A program made the position numbers and the translations under genes. From Haliclona indistincta (lineage: Eukaryota; Porifera; Demospongiae; Haplosclerida; Chalinidae), in NCBI GenBank assembly GCA_964017065.1, contig OZ024788.1, positions 2,641,809 through 2,705,808 on the forward strand: a DNA stretch of 64,000 bases. The letters are read 5' to 3'. Below the pieces are notes generated by a model that did not search any database, was not told where the DNA came from, and saw nothing but the letters and a program-made list of their open reading frames with translations. Positions within the stretch are counted from its first letter, which is position 1. Each line of letters opens with the position of its first letter. Shown one piece after another: positions 32,756 to 43,576 of this stretch.

Positions 32756-33375
32756 TATGACCAGAGATAACCATGGATATAACCATTGATAACCAACAAT
32801 AACTAATGATAACCATGGATATTACCAGGGCGACTTGCACACCCTTGATAGTTTACTGGTGAGGTTGACTCACAGCTTCCTATTTTTCTCTCTGGAAGGT
32901 AGATCATTTCCATGGTCTTTTTTGCCCAGTGGGTGTCATGTGACTTCCCGTAGAATATCCAAATATACCACAGGAAATCACATGATTTCCCGTGGAATAT
33001 CCAGTTATTCCACAGGAAATCATGTGACTTTTCCATGGTATATCTGACATACACCACTGGCTGTGCCTTTGAAAACAAGGCTTCCTATGGTACAACCATG
33101 GATAACCAACGATAACCACAGATAACCAACGATAACCAAAGATAACCAACGATAACCACAGATAACCAACAATAACCAAAGATAACCAACGATAACCAAC
33201 AATAACCAAAGATAACCAACGATAACCACAGATAACCAACGATAACCAACGATAACCAACAATAACCAAAGATAACCAACGATAACCACAGATAACCAAC
33301 GATAACCAACGATAACCACAGATAACCATAGATAACCAGATAACCTTACATAACCACTGACAACCAACCAGATAA
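32756..33375 (-). repeat. Third satellite array, inverted, with an internal 40-bp tandem repeat
   Basis: The GATAACCAACGATAACCA satellite is the reverse complement of the 24-kb and 29-kb arrays. A short block lies at 32756-32825 and the main array at 33095-33350. Between them (32930-33045) is a different tandem repeat (gaaatcacatgatttcccgt, ggaatatccagttattccac), about three units. The far flank (33540-33670) matches the 5' flank of the array at 23.6 kb in reverse, so the satellite is part of a larger dispersed element. Confidence 0.8.
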
Positions 33376-34135
33376 AGTCACATAAACACTGACAACCAAA
33401 AGGAACGATCTGAGCGTTGAGAGAAGGAAGTGTACAGGCAAAGGTACGTGACGGTACATACAGGACAACACGAGCACAAGGCGAAACTGTACAGGAGCAA
33501 ACAGAGGACAACAGAAGGAGACAGTACTGCAGCAGTACAGGGAGAGATTGCACAATAATAGACGATAACCAAATAACCACCAATAACCGGTTAGAATGGT
33601 ACAGCAAGGAAGAGAGGAACCCCCATATAGAGCCACATATAAGTCTAACTAGTGAAATGCAGGACATTTGTGGGGCGAGCCTGAGAGAGTAGTGTTGGTA
33701 GCCATAAGTAGGTATTTAGCCGAGGAGGTGCATTTGGGAAGGCGTGATGCACTGATTGTGCCGCAGTCGAGTGAAGTCTCATTTGCTGCAGCCTGTCCTC
33801 TCTCTGTTCCTCAGTCTCTGCACCACGTCGTTCATGCTGCATCTCTCTCCTTTGCTGCAGCCTGTCCTCTCTCTGTTCTTTGGTCTCTCCACCACGTCGC
33901 TCAGCTCCTTCTCTCTCATTTGCTGCAGCATGGCTGTAGCCTAATTAACCGCTCTCTGTAATTCTTCAGTCTCTGCATCACGTCGCTCATGCTCCTTCTC
34001 TCTGGCCTAACCTCTCTCTGTTCTTCAGTCTCTCTGACATCACGTCGCTCGTGCTTCTTCTCTCTAGCCTAACCTATCTCTGTTCTTCAGTCTCTGCATC
34101 ACGTCGATCGTCATGCTCCTTCTCGATCTTTGCGC
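33376..34135 (-). repeat. Relic of a charged repeat-coding region (RLQQMR / AETEEQRE type)
   Basis: A unit of about 70 bp recurs about six times on the + strand (cctctctctgttcttcagtc, tctgcatcacgtcgctcatg). Read on the - strand it codes for ERRGAETEEQREDRLQQMR-like repeats, best preserved at 33645-33842. Such repeats occur in invertebrate transposon-encoded proteins (from memory), but no helicase or nuclease domain is present here. Copies degenerate towards 34135. Confidence 0.55.
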
Positions 34136-34197
34136 TTGCTCAGTCTCAGTTGAGTAAAATTGAAACCATCCGGTGAATTACAACGCGGGGGCATTTA

Positions 34198-34235
34198 CGG
34201 AATGACGTACGCATACATACATAGATAGATAGATA
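34198..34235 (+). repeat. (GATA)n microsatellite
   Basis: About six GATA units after catacatacata. A simple repeat. Confidence 0.8.
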
Positions 34236-34519
34236 GATAGCGCGGGGGACGTTTTCGAGCAGTATGGGGCTCGCTCAGGCTCGCCCCAATAAGTCTATGA
34301 CTAAACAAGACCCACCCATAACAAAACCAGTTTCCGTGCACTCGGCTAGGTCAGAGGATTTGTGTGAAAGGAGGATGACTGCAGTGACTGCAGCTCAGCG
34401 ACTGACGAGAATCAAAAGGGTACAGTACGATATTCTTCTGTTCACTCGTGAGCCGTACAACAGCGTTATAAGCATAAAAACGGCGACTGGGCGAGTCTGT
34501 GTAAGGTAACCGCCCTTAA

Positions 34520-35170
34520 GGTGGCGGGTACATAAATTATAATAAAAATTTATTCATAAGAAAATACGGGAATGTGCGGCAAATACACGAAATTTTTGCT
34601 GGTTAATTAATAATTAGAATAGTTAGATAACATTGTGGTTTTCAACTTTTGGTAGTCTCCATAAAAGTACGCGGATTATTATACACACTTTTATTATGAC
34701 GCCTGATGTTCGCAATTTTTTGTTAATTCCAGATCTGATAGCTTCAAGATGTGCAGCCTGGTGTTCTTCGTGGGACTATGCATGCATTTTAATCATGATA
34801 ACTTTTTGCTCGAGTTATGCTCGCCAGAGTGGTGCGTGGGCGTACACGATCGCTCGGTTGGCGGTCTTAGAAGCTGAGGATCGGCTAATCCATGCATAGT
34901 CCCGTGACCAGGTATATAACAAAGCTCTGTAGCGAATAATAGCTTGATCGAACGTTGTCTGTAAAACTGAGCCGTCACAAACCACCCCGTTTTTTAGCCG
35001 ATGAGCTACAAGCGTTGATACTTATTCGTAGCGCTGCATATTTTACATACAGTAAGTATACAATAATACAAATGTGTGGTGTAAGTTTTCTTCTTCTGTC
35101 CTGTACAGAAAGTAAAAAATACGGTTAGCAAAAAGTCACTCGCTAATGATATTCATGCGCACCCGCCACC
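34520..35170. mobile_element. TTAA-flanked TIR element (piggyBac-type MITE), 651 bp
   Basis: The ends GGTGGCGGGT (34520) and ACCCGCCACC (to 35170) are exact inverses, with TTAA on each side (34516-34519 and 35171-35174). The terminal repeat differs from that of the 23.0-kb TTAA element, so this is a second family. No coding capacity was recognised. Confidence 0.85.
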
Positions 35171-35372
35171 TTAATTCCGGACACTTTGTGCTATTATCGG
35201 AATTTCAGTAATTTCTACGGGCGAAAGTTCCAAGTGTTATACCTTAGTAGAATCCTTTGGCCTTCTTCTTGACGACACTGTACAATTCTAGCAGTAATTG
35301 TTCGATTTGTAAACGAGCGGCAGGTTTGTTCACCGCTTTTTGGAACTCTTCAATTTTAGGGGGCGGACCCTA

Positions 35373-36060
35373 ATTCCGGACACTTCTACAGGTTGGTCTG
35401 TGCAACCCTGCAAGCATGGTGCAAGTTGCCAAAGCTATTACTTTCGATGTTAAGCGATGAAAGACTCAATCAACTCACTGCAGTTCCCAAGACTACTAGT
35501 CCAGGCTTGACTTTAGATTATTGAGCAACCGAATCAGGCTGGGAACGGAATTTTTGTGTAAAATGCCTGTAACTGCTGTTTGCATGACAGAAATTACCAG
35601 TGAGTGGTTGAACAACCTTGCTGCTGCATACTCAGCACCGTAACATCAACCACAGTTGAAGTATTCAACAGAACTGCAGTGCAAAATAAGATAGAAATCA
35701 ACGTAGGTTGAATTTTGACTAAAATTTACAGCAGTAGTTGACTCAACTACTTTACTGCCGCTCATTGCTATCATAAAAAGTTAGATGTAGTGATATTGAA
35801 GTCTGTCAGCGTGCAAGATCACTCGCCGAAGCAACAGTAGCTAAGCTTGGTGGACAAAACCAAATCACATTGGGTGCGGTTTCGATCAATTATTTAGTAG
35901 GGCTAGTTCTACCCGTATTCCTGCACCACTGGTAATAGTTTAGTACTTAAAACTCAGTGAGATGATGCTCCTATGATAGCTCTACCTGCGTAGTAAAAAT
36001 GGCTAAACTACGTCAACGCGTTCTTGAGAAATGCAGCATGAAAAGTAGAGTGTCCGGAAT
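35373..36060. mobile_element. TA-flanked TIR element (688 bp)
   Basis: ATTCCGGACACTTCTAC on the left and the inverse of ATTCCGGACACTCTAC on the right, with TA on both sides (35371-35372, 36061-36062), a pattern typical of Tc1/mariner-like elements. Isolated copies of aattccggacac lie at 35173 and 36073, so the area has several ends of this family. Confidence 0.7.
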
Positions 36061-36151
36061 TAGGAACCGTCCGGAATTAGGCGCGGTTACCTTATTTCCT
36101 CCCTCAGCCTGGGCTAGCTCTCTCACTGACCACACCTGTTCCTTTGTGCAG

Positions 36152-36253
36152 GAGACCCAAATTGTGATGACCGAGCTGCCGGAGGGTATCAGTGTTATAC
36201 CAGACATGAATAACGTCAGATATTTCAAAGTGGAGATGGCTGGGCCTAAAGAT
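36152..36253 (+). CDS. UBE2N/UBC13-like E2, exon (N-terminal half of fold)
   Basis: Exon between a cctttgtgcag acceptor and a GTGAGT donor. It encodes ETQIVMTELPEGISVIPDMN and VRYFKVEMAGPKD, aligning with the first helix end and beta strands of E2 ubiquitin-conjugating enzymes of the UBC13 type. The initiating exon (expected MA..LPRRIIK-like) was not found upstream. It joins in phase 0 to the exon at 41770 across an intron of about 5.5 kb filled with transposable elements. Confidence 0.75.
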
Positions 36254-36622
36254 GTGAGTTTCACTAAAAATGACATTGCCAGAAATAATTGGACACGGAC
36301 AATAATTGACCGTATATTTCCCGTAAATTAACGCTGGGAAATGTATGGCGAGCATTGAGAGGACCAAGAAAACGCCACGGCAATAGCCAACGAGCAACAG
36401 GATTTCTTAGTTCGACGGTGATTCATAGATAACAGTACCTTAGCTAACCTGTCATGGCTGTTTATAAGCGCTCGCACGTAGTTTCACCGTTCCAAATCGC
36501 GATGCTATTTCTGCACTCATTCTCTCAATGGCGTAATACAAAATGTTGTACAAAATGGAGGATTTCAAATTTTCGAAACCGTTTTTCTAAATAGATCACA
36601 CAAAGTTTCACTAGTTCGACAG

Positions 36623-37232
36623 CAGGGGGTACGATAAGCTAATTTAATATGACGTATTGCTGACATACGACACGCCCACTAACGAATAATATATGCAGGA
36701 ATGTATGGAATGTTTGCTTTGGGCAGTTTGCCATCGCGCTATAGTACATGATATCGAGTTCAGGTGTGCATTGTTTACACTCCAGATCAAGGCAAGTAAT
36801 ATTCCAGAACAATCTACAGAAAATAGCTGAAACAAGTTATCTGCTGATACAGTGATTGGGCAACATTTGTGTGTATTGCAGCCAGAGTTTGTGCGTCACA
36901 GTCGCAATTTCTTTACATTATTAACCGACTGATGCTCAAGAATGATAGCAATGCTGTTTTGATCACGTTGGTGCTTTCTTAGGTGAATAATTATGCCAAC
37001 CATTTCTCTATCTTCATCTCTCTGTACTGCAAAAACTAAAAGAGGTAATGGTGGGGTAAGGTAGCTTAAACGAAAGCTCTTGGGTAATAGTATCCATTTC
37101 GCAACACACTTACCGTTCAAATTGTCCTCTAAAGACGTAGCTGACCAGGAAAGTCGCAATGTATTTTGGTTTACCCTACGTGCATCAACGTCAGCATTAC
37201 GTCAGAATAAATTAGCTTGTCGTACCCCCCTG
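36623..37232. mobile_element. TIR element with 9-bp target duplication (610 bp)
   Basis: CAGGGGGTACGATAAGC on the left and its near-inverse GCTTGTCGTACCCCCCTG on the right. The flanking direct repeat gttcgacag is exact (36614-36622 and 37233-37241). A 9-bp duplication fits Mutator-like integration, such as that of the MULE at 59-64 kb, though the terminal sequences differ. Confidence 0.85.
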
Positions 37233-37737
37233 GTTCGACAGGGATTGTTGTACTAGGCTATAAATAGCTTCGCCTGGTGCATATTTTATTTCCGGTAGAT
37301 GAATTCTGGGCGTTCCATTTTTAGCATGAAAATAGGTGAAAATTACAGATAATTAGATAGAATCATAATACGGTCAGGTCTAGAAACAGTTCTTTCATGG
37401 CTGTATTGCTTCAGCGATCAAGTAGTAGGTTGTTAGCAAACTCCTTGTGTCTTCTAGCTGTGTAGAGTAGTTGATTCAAATGCTATGGGGCGTCTGGAAG
37501 CTGAAAGGTGTGTTCCATGGCTTGTTTCTTCGTCCACCATTGCTTTATTCCGGTATGCGATGTTGACCGTCTGCCTGTGGTAGCAGATGATGTTTTAGAG
37601 CACCAATGGAGTTTAATAGCTTCTCCAAGAGCCATAGTAAACAATTTGTAGATTTGTGGTTCGTTTTCGTACGTGAACAGCATATGTCCGAAAAATGTAT
37701 TACATTTCTGGCAATGACATGGTTGATCAGATATAGT

Positions 37738-37800
37738 TTATCGCTGTGTCTCCGGTCCCGGCAACGGGATCGACCTTTCTATCTTATAGTACCGGCACTG
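37738..37800 (+). repeat. Repeat inverted at 39558-39600
   Basis: ctgtgtctccggtcccggca then acgggatcgacctttctat has its inverse at 39558-39600. The two copies bracket the split composite repeat and large foldback, so they may be arms of an older enclosing element. Confidence 0.55.
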
Positions 37801-37844
37801 GTAATATAAAGGCTTGTTTGTAGCATGGATCAGCCAGCAGGTTC

Positions 37845-39510
37845 CGGTGGCTCAGCGGTTTAGTATTGTGGCTTGTAATACAGTGTTCTGGGTTCGATTC
37901 TCGCTCTATGCGTTTTTTTTTGTTTTTTTTTTCTGCAGACTTACACTAAGCGTGTAAGTTTTTAGCTAAATGCTCGACGTTCCTTAGGCTTACCAAGGGC
38001 CGAAGGCCCTGTTAGGACGACCCTCCCGACGATCCTTAGGCGTACCCATGCAAGGGCCGAAGGCCCGGGTTAGGACGACCCTCCCGACGATCCTTAGGTA
38101 GGGTCCGCAATGGAAAAATAAAAAGTCAGAGAATCTGGCCTTTACTGCAGTTACAAACAACACTATATACGTAACAAACAACTGCATGTTCAAATCTCTG
38201 AAATCGTTGCTCGTTGCTCTGCAATCGCTAGCTGAAATCGGCAACTTTCGTGACCTTTGACCGTGGGGTTAAATAATGGTACATTCTCGACTCTTCGCGA
38301 CAGTTAGCAGTCAGCGCTCTGTTTGTGCGTGCTTAGTACCGTCTCGGCAGTTCTTGCAACAGCTCAGATTGGCAGGCTTACCTCCCCAAATAAGCGTTTC
38401 AGGACTAGCAATGACTCGCGATTCCAACATATTTGGGCTTTACTTTTTGTGACATTGAACAGACAGATCCCTACCAGTATTTTCTGATAGTACTAAGCCT
38501 AAGCACTGCATAAAACAAATTTCAGCCGAAATGCTTACTGTTTGCCATCTGGCTGAAAAGGCCCAAAATATTAACCGTAATACAGAGAACCATGACCATA
38601 AACGCGGCATCACCAGCACAAAACTAGCATTAAAGGAAAGATCTCCAACCGTAGCATCCGTTGCAAGTACAACTAGCAGTCACACACTACTTTGGGCCTG
38701 CATTTTCGCGAAGAAAAATAGAGCTCTCATGGGGGCGTGACCAACACCTCAAACTAGAACCACGCCCACCAATGCACTATTTTTCTTCTCGAAAATACAG
38801 GCTCAAAAGTTGCGTGTGGCTGTCGATTGTACTTGCAACGGATGCTACGGTTGGAGATCTTTCCTTTAATGCTAGTTTTGTGCTGGTGATGCCGCGTTTA
38901 TGGTCATGGTTCTCTGTATTACGGTTAATATTTTGAGCCTTTTCAGCCAGATGGCAAACAGTAAGCATTTCGGCTGAAATTTGTTTTATGCAGTGCTTAG
39001 GCTTAGTACTATCAGAAAATACTGGTAGGGATCTGTCTGTTCAATGTCACAAAAAGTAAAGCGCAAATATATTGGAATCGCGAGTCATTGATAGTCCTGA
39101 AACGCTTATTTGGGGAGGTAAGCCTGCCAATCTGAGCTGTTGCAAGAACTGCCGAGACGGTACTAAGCACGCACAAACAGAGCGCTGACTGCTAACTGTC
39201 GCGAAGAGTCGAGAATGCACCATTATTTAACCCCAAGGTCAAAGGTCACGAAAGTTGCCGATTTCAGCTAGCGATTGCAGAGCAACGAGCAACGATTTCA
39301 GAGATTTGAATATGCAGTTGTTTGTTACGTATATAGTGTTGTTTGTAACTGCAGTAAAGGCTAGATTCTCTGACTTTTTATTTTTCCATTACGGACCCTA
39401 CCTTAGGCTTACCAAGGGCCGAAGGCCCGGGTTAGGACACCCTCCCGAGTTTGCACAGTTAGCGGCGAAGGTTTTTAGGGTCTTGGGTTTGGTTTTAGGG
39501 TTTAGTAGCT
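37845..39510 (+). repeat. SINE-like composite: tRNA head plus GGGCCGAAGGCCC hairpin units, split by a foldback
   Basis: The head at 37845-37905 has the pol III A box TGGCTCAGCGG and B box GGTTCGATTCT; a T-rich tract follows. Two units with cttaggcttaccaagggccg and hairpin gggccgaaggccc precede cgacgatcctta. The repeat stops at 38096 and resumes at 39403 (ttaggcttaccaagggccg), ending ttagcggcgaaggtttttag and ggtcttgggttt. The reverse copy at 12838-13180 is unbroken and shows the same order. The end is shared with 47530-47960. Confidence 0.7.
38097..39402. mobile_element. Large foldback (1,306 bp) with TTA target duplication
   Basis: Arms of about 620 bp, nearly identical and inverted, meet around 38757. 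The ends are GGTAGGGTCCG and CGGACCCTACC, with TTA duplicated at 38094-38096 and 39403-39405 and the interrupted repeat continuing on the far side. A three-base TTA duplication fits PIF/Harbinger-type integration. Mirror frames in the arms (MLTVCHLAEKAQ, MPISASDCRATS) are symmetric artefacts. Confidence 0.85.
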
Positions 39511-39602
39511 AGGACCTCCTAAATCCAAATCCCGTTGCCGGGACTGCAACTATAGAAAGGTCGATCCCGTTGCCGGGACCGGAGACACAGCGATAATTTA
39601 TA

Positions 39603-40195
39603 TAGACCCCATTGGGCGCTAACAGCTGACAGCAATAATTTCTAATTTGCGTCATCGTGCCACGCCTTCGTCCGCCAATTTTGTGCCCTAGAATGTAGTG
39701 AATCTCGAGCAAACAGGAGCAATTCACCGGTGTTACTCATCTCTTGGGGGCTCTCTATCATAGACAAACGTAGATATATGGAAAAACTTGAAAAAGGTGG
39801 TTCTAAACGCTCCAGAGCCATAGCAAATACCTGGTAGTAAAGTGTATTCGACACTTCTAGGATCTTTGGAGTGATTGCAGGCTGAGAAACAGATAGCTCG
39901 ACGTTTTATCGAAGGTAATTATGTGCTACATTTCGCTGTTTCTGAGGCTTACCGTTCATAAAATGGGCGCTGGAAGTCGCGAGTGTGAGTTTTGACTCCA
40001 ATCAAGTTGCGCTTGTCAGTGCTTTTCCGAGCTTGTCTCCACTTGGCATCACACAACAACTCATAAAAATTGTGTTCTACGCTTTTCTTGACGGACTTTG
40101 TAGCAAAAGTGTACCAGTAGGGCTCAAATATGGCGGTTTATGAAAATTTTTTCCATAGAATTATTGCGGTCAACTATTAGCGCCCAACCGGTCTA
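39603..40195. mobile_element. TA-flanked TIR element (593 bp)
   Basis: TAGACCCCATTGGGCGCTAA on the left, inverse TTAGCGCCCAACCGGTCTA on the right, and similarity continues inward to caataatt. TA flanks each end. No gene is recognised inside. Confidence 0.7.
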
Positions 40196-40725
40196 TAAAT
40201 GTGTGTGACACAAGGGCTACTGTTTGACCTTCGGTTTCACTGCAGAATGAATGCTTGCAACCTGTTTAGATGTGTAATGTGTTGTTGGTGAATCCATCAC
40301 GTGACATGCATCACTAGTTATAGAGAGGCCTTATGAATAAGTAATGAGCACACGGGGTACTCACAGAATATAAACATCTGTAGCAGCAAAAGGAAGCATG
40401 CTATAACGTTGTGCAGACCATCATTCGATGCGCCAAAGTCAGTTCTCCAAAATTAAAATAAGCAAGCAGCTGATCGAACGCGCCATCTGGTAGCGGGCAA
40501 AACGATTGAGACTAAAAACGCATTTTCTTGCACCAAAATTCTCTCAAACGGCTCGATGGCAGCTAGTGAAAGTAGTATCTAGTAGTGCTCCAGGACCTCC
40601 TCGAGTGCCCAAACCTGTTTACTTAGCTACTGATAAACATAGTGCGACTTACAGGCAAACAGGTCTAAACTCGCCTTGATTTTGTGGCACTCTTCCCAGC
40701 ATTCTTTGTGAGTATAAAGGCTGAG

Positions 40726-41289
40726 TAGCCTCGTACCAGGCGCTAGTGAGGAGAAGAAATAAGCGCCTGGTATCTACTGCATGCGCATACGCTAAATATC
40801 CGTTTATTTTACTGTAAAATATTCCGATTACGTCATGAAAACATGGTAGCAGTTAATCTGGCCACACCTAAGTTATTAGGCCTATAAACTACTGGCTAAG
40901 AAGCAGCTTGATCGTCAGCTCTAGCTCTGGATTCGACAAATAACTTTGTGATTAGCCTGTATACGCGATAGTGCTTAATCGCGTGACATTTCACGCTGCT
41001 ATTGTCGATCAATGTCGCTTGTTTCCGCTACCAGGAGCACCCAATTGTTAATCGTACTTCTGCTATTGTACTAGAACTTCAAGAAAAGACGATACAATAC
41101 AGTCGCCAGAGTAGATTGCAAACAGGAGAGCTTCACGAACTGCTAAGAAAACCGATGAATATTCATCACGTACTGCAAACGTGTACGATGATAACCGGAG
41201 GTGGTGGAATTCCACCGCTACCCGCGCATGCGCAAACAGTAGATACCAGGCCTTATCTCTTCTCCTCAATAGGTCTGGGTACGAGGCTA
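40726..41289. mobile_element. TIR element with 10-bp target duplication (564 bp)
   Basis: TAGCCTCGTACC (40726) and GGTACGAGGCTA (to 41289) are exact inverses, with arms of about 65 bp containing gaggagaag and tggtatctactg. The flanking direct repeat aaaggctgag (40716-40725, 41290-41299) is exact. A 9-10 bp duplication suggests a Mutator-like source. Confidence 0.8.
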
Positions 41290-41769
41290 AAAGGCTGAGG
41301 TACGCTCATACGAAAAGTTTGAAATCGTTTTTGCTGTTTACACGAGCGTTTTTAAGTCTCCGTTTTCGAGGTCTCCAATTTGGTCTCCGTTTTTATAAAT
41401 CTCCATTTTACCTATGCGTTTTCATCGTTTTGGTGTAAACGCACAACCAAAATGGATACTAAAATCTTCGTTTTCACCTGATAGCGTTGTCGTGTAAACG
41501 CCGCCTTAGTACATTTGAAATCGAACAACTGATGACTAAACCACAGAGCGATGAGATTCCTGTTGACTAACATAAAGTGGGTTTGTATAGGTTTGCCAGT
41601 GTCACATGGTAATTAAAGCATAATCATTTACCTCAAATTAATGGGTCGATGAGTAAATTAATTTTACTTATCTTTCTCTCTCTCTCGGTGTCTCTCTCTC
41701 TCTCTCTTTCCTCTGTGTTTCTTTCACTCTCCCTCCCCCTCTCCTTCCTTCTTCCTCCCTCTCTCTCAG

Positions 41770-41914
41770 TCACTGTACGAGGGTAGTAAGTTCCACTTAG
41801 AGCTAATTCTACCTGAAGAGTACCCCTTTACACCGCCAAAGGTTCGCTTCTTGACGAAAATCAACCATCCTAACATCGACAAGCAGGGTCAAATATGTCT
41901 CAATATCCTGGAAG
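41770..41914 (+). CDS. UBE2N/UBC13-like E2, catalytic exon
   Basis: Encodes [20 protein letters not shown] then [20 protein letters not shown] and QICLNILE. It has the E2 HPN motif and the catalytic Cys in GQICLNIL, eight residues after it, as in UBC13-type E2s. The acceptor (tctctctctcag) and donor (gaag/gttaac) are clean. The enzyme would accept ubiquitin from E1 as a thioester. Confidence 0.85.
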
Positions 41915-42020
41915 GTTAACAAAAACCAAGTATTTCAATTTTTCCAAACCTAAAAGTACCAGGGTGTATCTGACTATAAGATTTTCATTTCCTGCTGATA
42001 TTGTAATGGTTTCTGTACAG

Positions 42021-42146
42021 ATGAGTGGAGTTTGGCTCTTACTATGAGGACTGTGTTGTTGTCTATTCAAGCGGTGCTGAGCGGTCCTAATCCTGGCGAC
42101 CCAGCTGAAGCCTGGAAGACAAGCGAAGCTAGAGCGATTGAAATAG
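42021..42146 (+). CDS. UBE2N/UBC13-like E2, post-catalytic exon
   Basis: Joins in phase 1 (Asp) to read [20 protein letters not shown] then [20 protein letters not shown]. Relative to UBC13 as I recall it, about five residues are missing between DP and AEAWKT, and the usual S-P before the helix is S-L. It ends at a GAAATAG/GTACAA donor. The final exon (the usual AxxWTxxYA helix) was not found in the window, so the gene may be incomplete or decayed. Confidence 0.75.
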
Positions 42147-42586
42147 GTACAACAACTAACGCACATAATGAAAAGCAACGCTCACACTCAGCCACATCAT
42201 GTGATATGAGTACAGCGGGTTTTTGAAGACCTTGTATAGAAATGCGAGGTCCGGAAATAATTATGATGTTGACCAATCAGACACATGACAATCGCGAATT
42301 TGATCGTCACTTTTGACATTGCTATGAAAACCGCTGTATGCTAATGACTAATAAGAACTGAATTTTGTAACCTTGGTCTAATTTCTTGTGTAAATTTTGC
42401 CTTTGGTCAAATCGCACTCATCTATAGTGAGATTTTTTACCTGTGAAAAATTTGATAAGTAAAATTTTCTACCCAGTTGCAATACTTGATGACTTGAATG
42501 ACTTACGTACATACATTAACGTACATACAGTCATTTTGTATTGCCGTATGGCTGCTAATATTTGCAGGAATTATCATTACTGCTCG
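42147..42586. other. Downstream of the E2 exons; no feature recognised
   Basis: No last E2 exon was seen here. A short acgtacatac repeat lies near 42505-42535. Confidence 0.35.
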
Positions 42587-42747
42587 GCAATGATAATTTA
42601 TGTAGGTATGACAGCGAATTAAGATGGCGGCTACTCACATGTGAACTGAGTTATTGCACATATCTCTACTGTTATACATTTCTACTGCATTTTAACTATC
42701 TCTAAGTGAATCTGAAGTGTAAGCGCTTGTAGGAAGTCTATGAAAGT
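42587..42747 (-). repeat. Dispersed repeat, copy 2
   Basis: Reverse complement of 7294-7475 (aattaagatggcggctactc, aagtgtaagcgcttgtagga), with a few substitutions. Confidence 0.65.
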
Positions 42748-43576
42748 TAATGATATTTGTCCAGCTTGTACTACAGTGTTCCACACGAAGAGAAACAAAA
42801 CTGTTTTTGACATTTTGCTTCATTTCTTAGAAACCAAGTGTACTATGATCATGTTGCAGGTACCATTATGATCCTCTATCCTTACTGAACACTCTGGTTC
42901 ATATGGCTTCATGTGACGTGGGCGTGTCACAATATGGCAGCGTATCATGCCCACTGGAATGACAGTTTTGGGTTAGGATTTCCAGAACTACTGGGAGTTA
43001 AGATTTCTTAACACTGCATTACAACCTTCACCTAGGGCGCTAACCTTTGGGCAGAGTGTCCGCCTTTAACTAGCGCTACTTCAGCAACGGGAAGCAAAAG
43101 ATGAGTTCTGCGACAAGACAAAACTTTAGGCACAGGAAATCCGATTCCGTGAGAGTTAAGCTCCAATACTAGGAGACTACACAGCCAATACATTCATCCA
43201 CACTTTGCCACATGCTACGCGTCCCTAGAAATGTGTACAGCGAAAAACGAGGCTCTTTCCTGCTCGAGTGCTGTTTTCTTACTGCCATCTTGCTAGTTTA
43301 ATGGCTTTTGTGACGTCATAAGTTGGTTATTAGCATGTGTTGCATCTAGCATGTGTCATAACTATTACACTGATTCAATGTGTTTTCAATAGTTATGACG
43401 TTTTACCCAGCTAATAATTATTATGTTAATTATGGGTTAACCTATGTTTTGCTGCAGCTTTCAATAAACTTGCATTAAAAATAGCGCTCTTTATTAGACG
43501 TATATATCTCACGTATTTCCTTTATAAGCGCGTATTATTCCTTTATTGGTTATTTTCGAATGGATTTTATTCTGCC
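42748..43576. other. No gene recognised
   Basis: No supported coding exon, RNA or repeat. Confidence 0.35.

Larger units (their letters stand above)
36254..41769 (+). other. 5.5-kb intron of the E2 gene, packed with mobile elements
   Basis: A GTGAGT donor at 36254 and an acceptor tctctctctcag ending at 41769, preceded by a long CT-rich tract (41670-41769). The intron contains elements at 36623-37232, 38097-39402, 39603-40195 and 40726-41289 plus a split SINE-like composite, described separately. Other introns in this gene are about 100 bp. Confidence 0.75.

Noticed and set aside
38531..38968. Duplicate frames MLTVCHLAEKAQNINRNTEN on opposite strands
   Set aside because: Symmetry of the 1.3-kb foldback; no evidence for expression or function.
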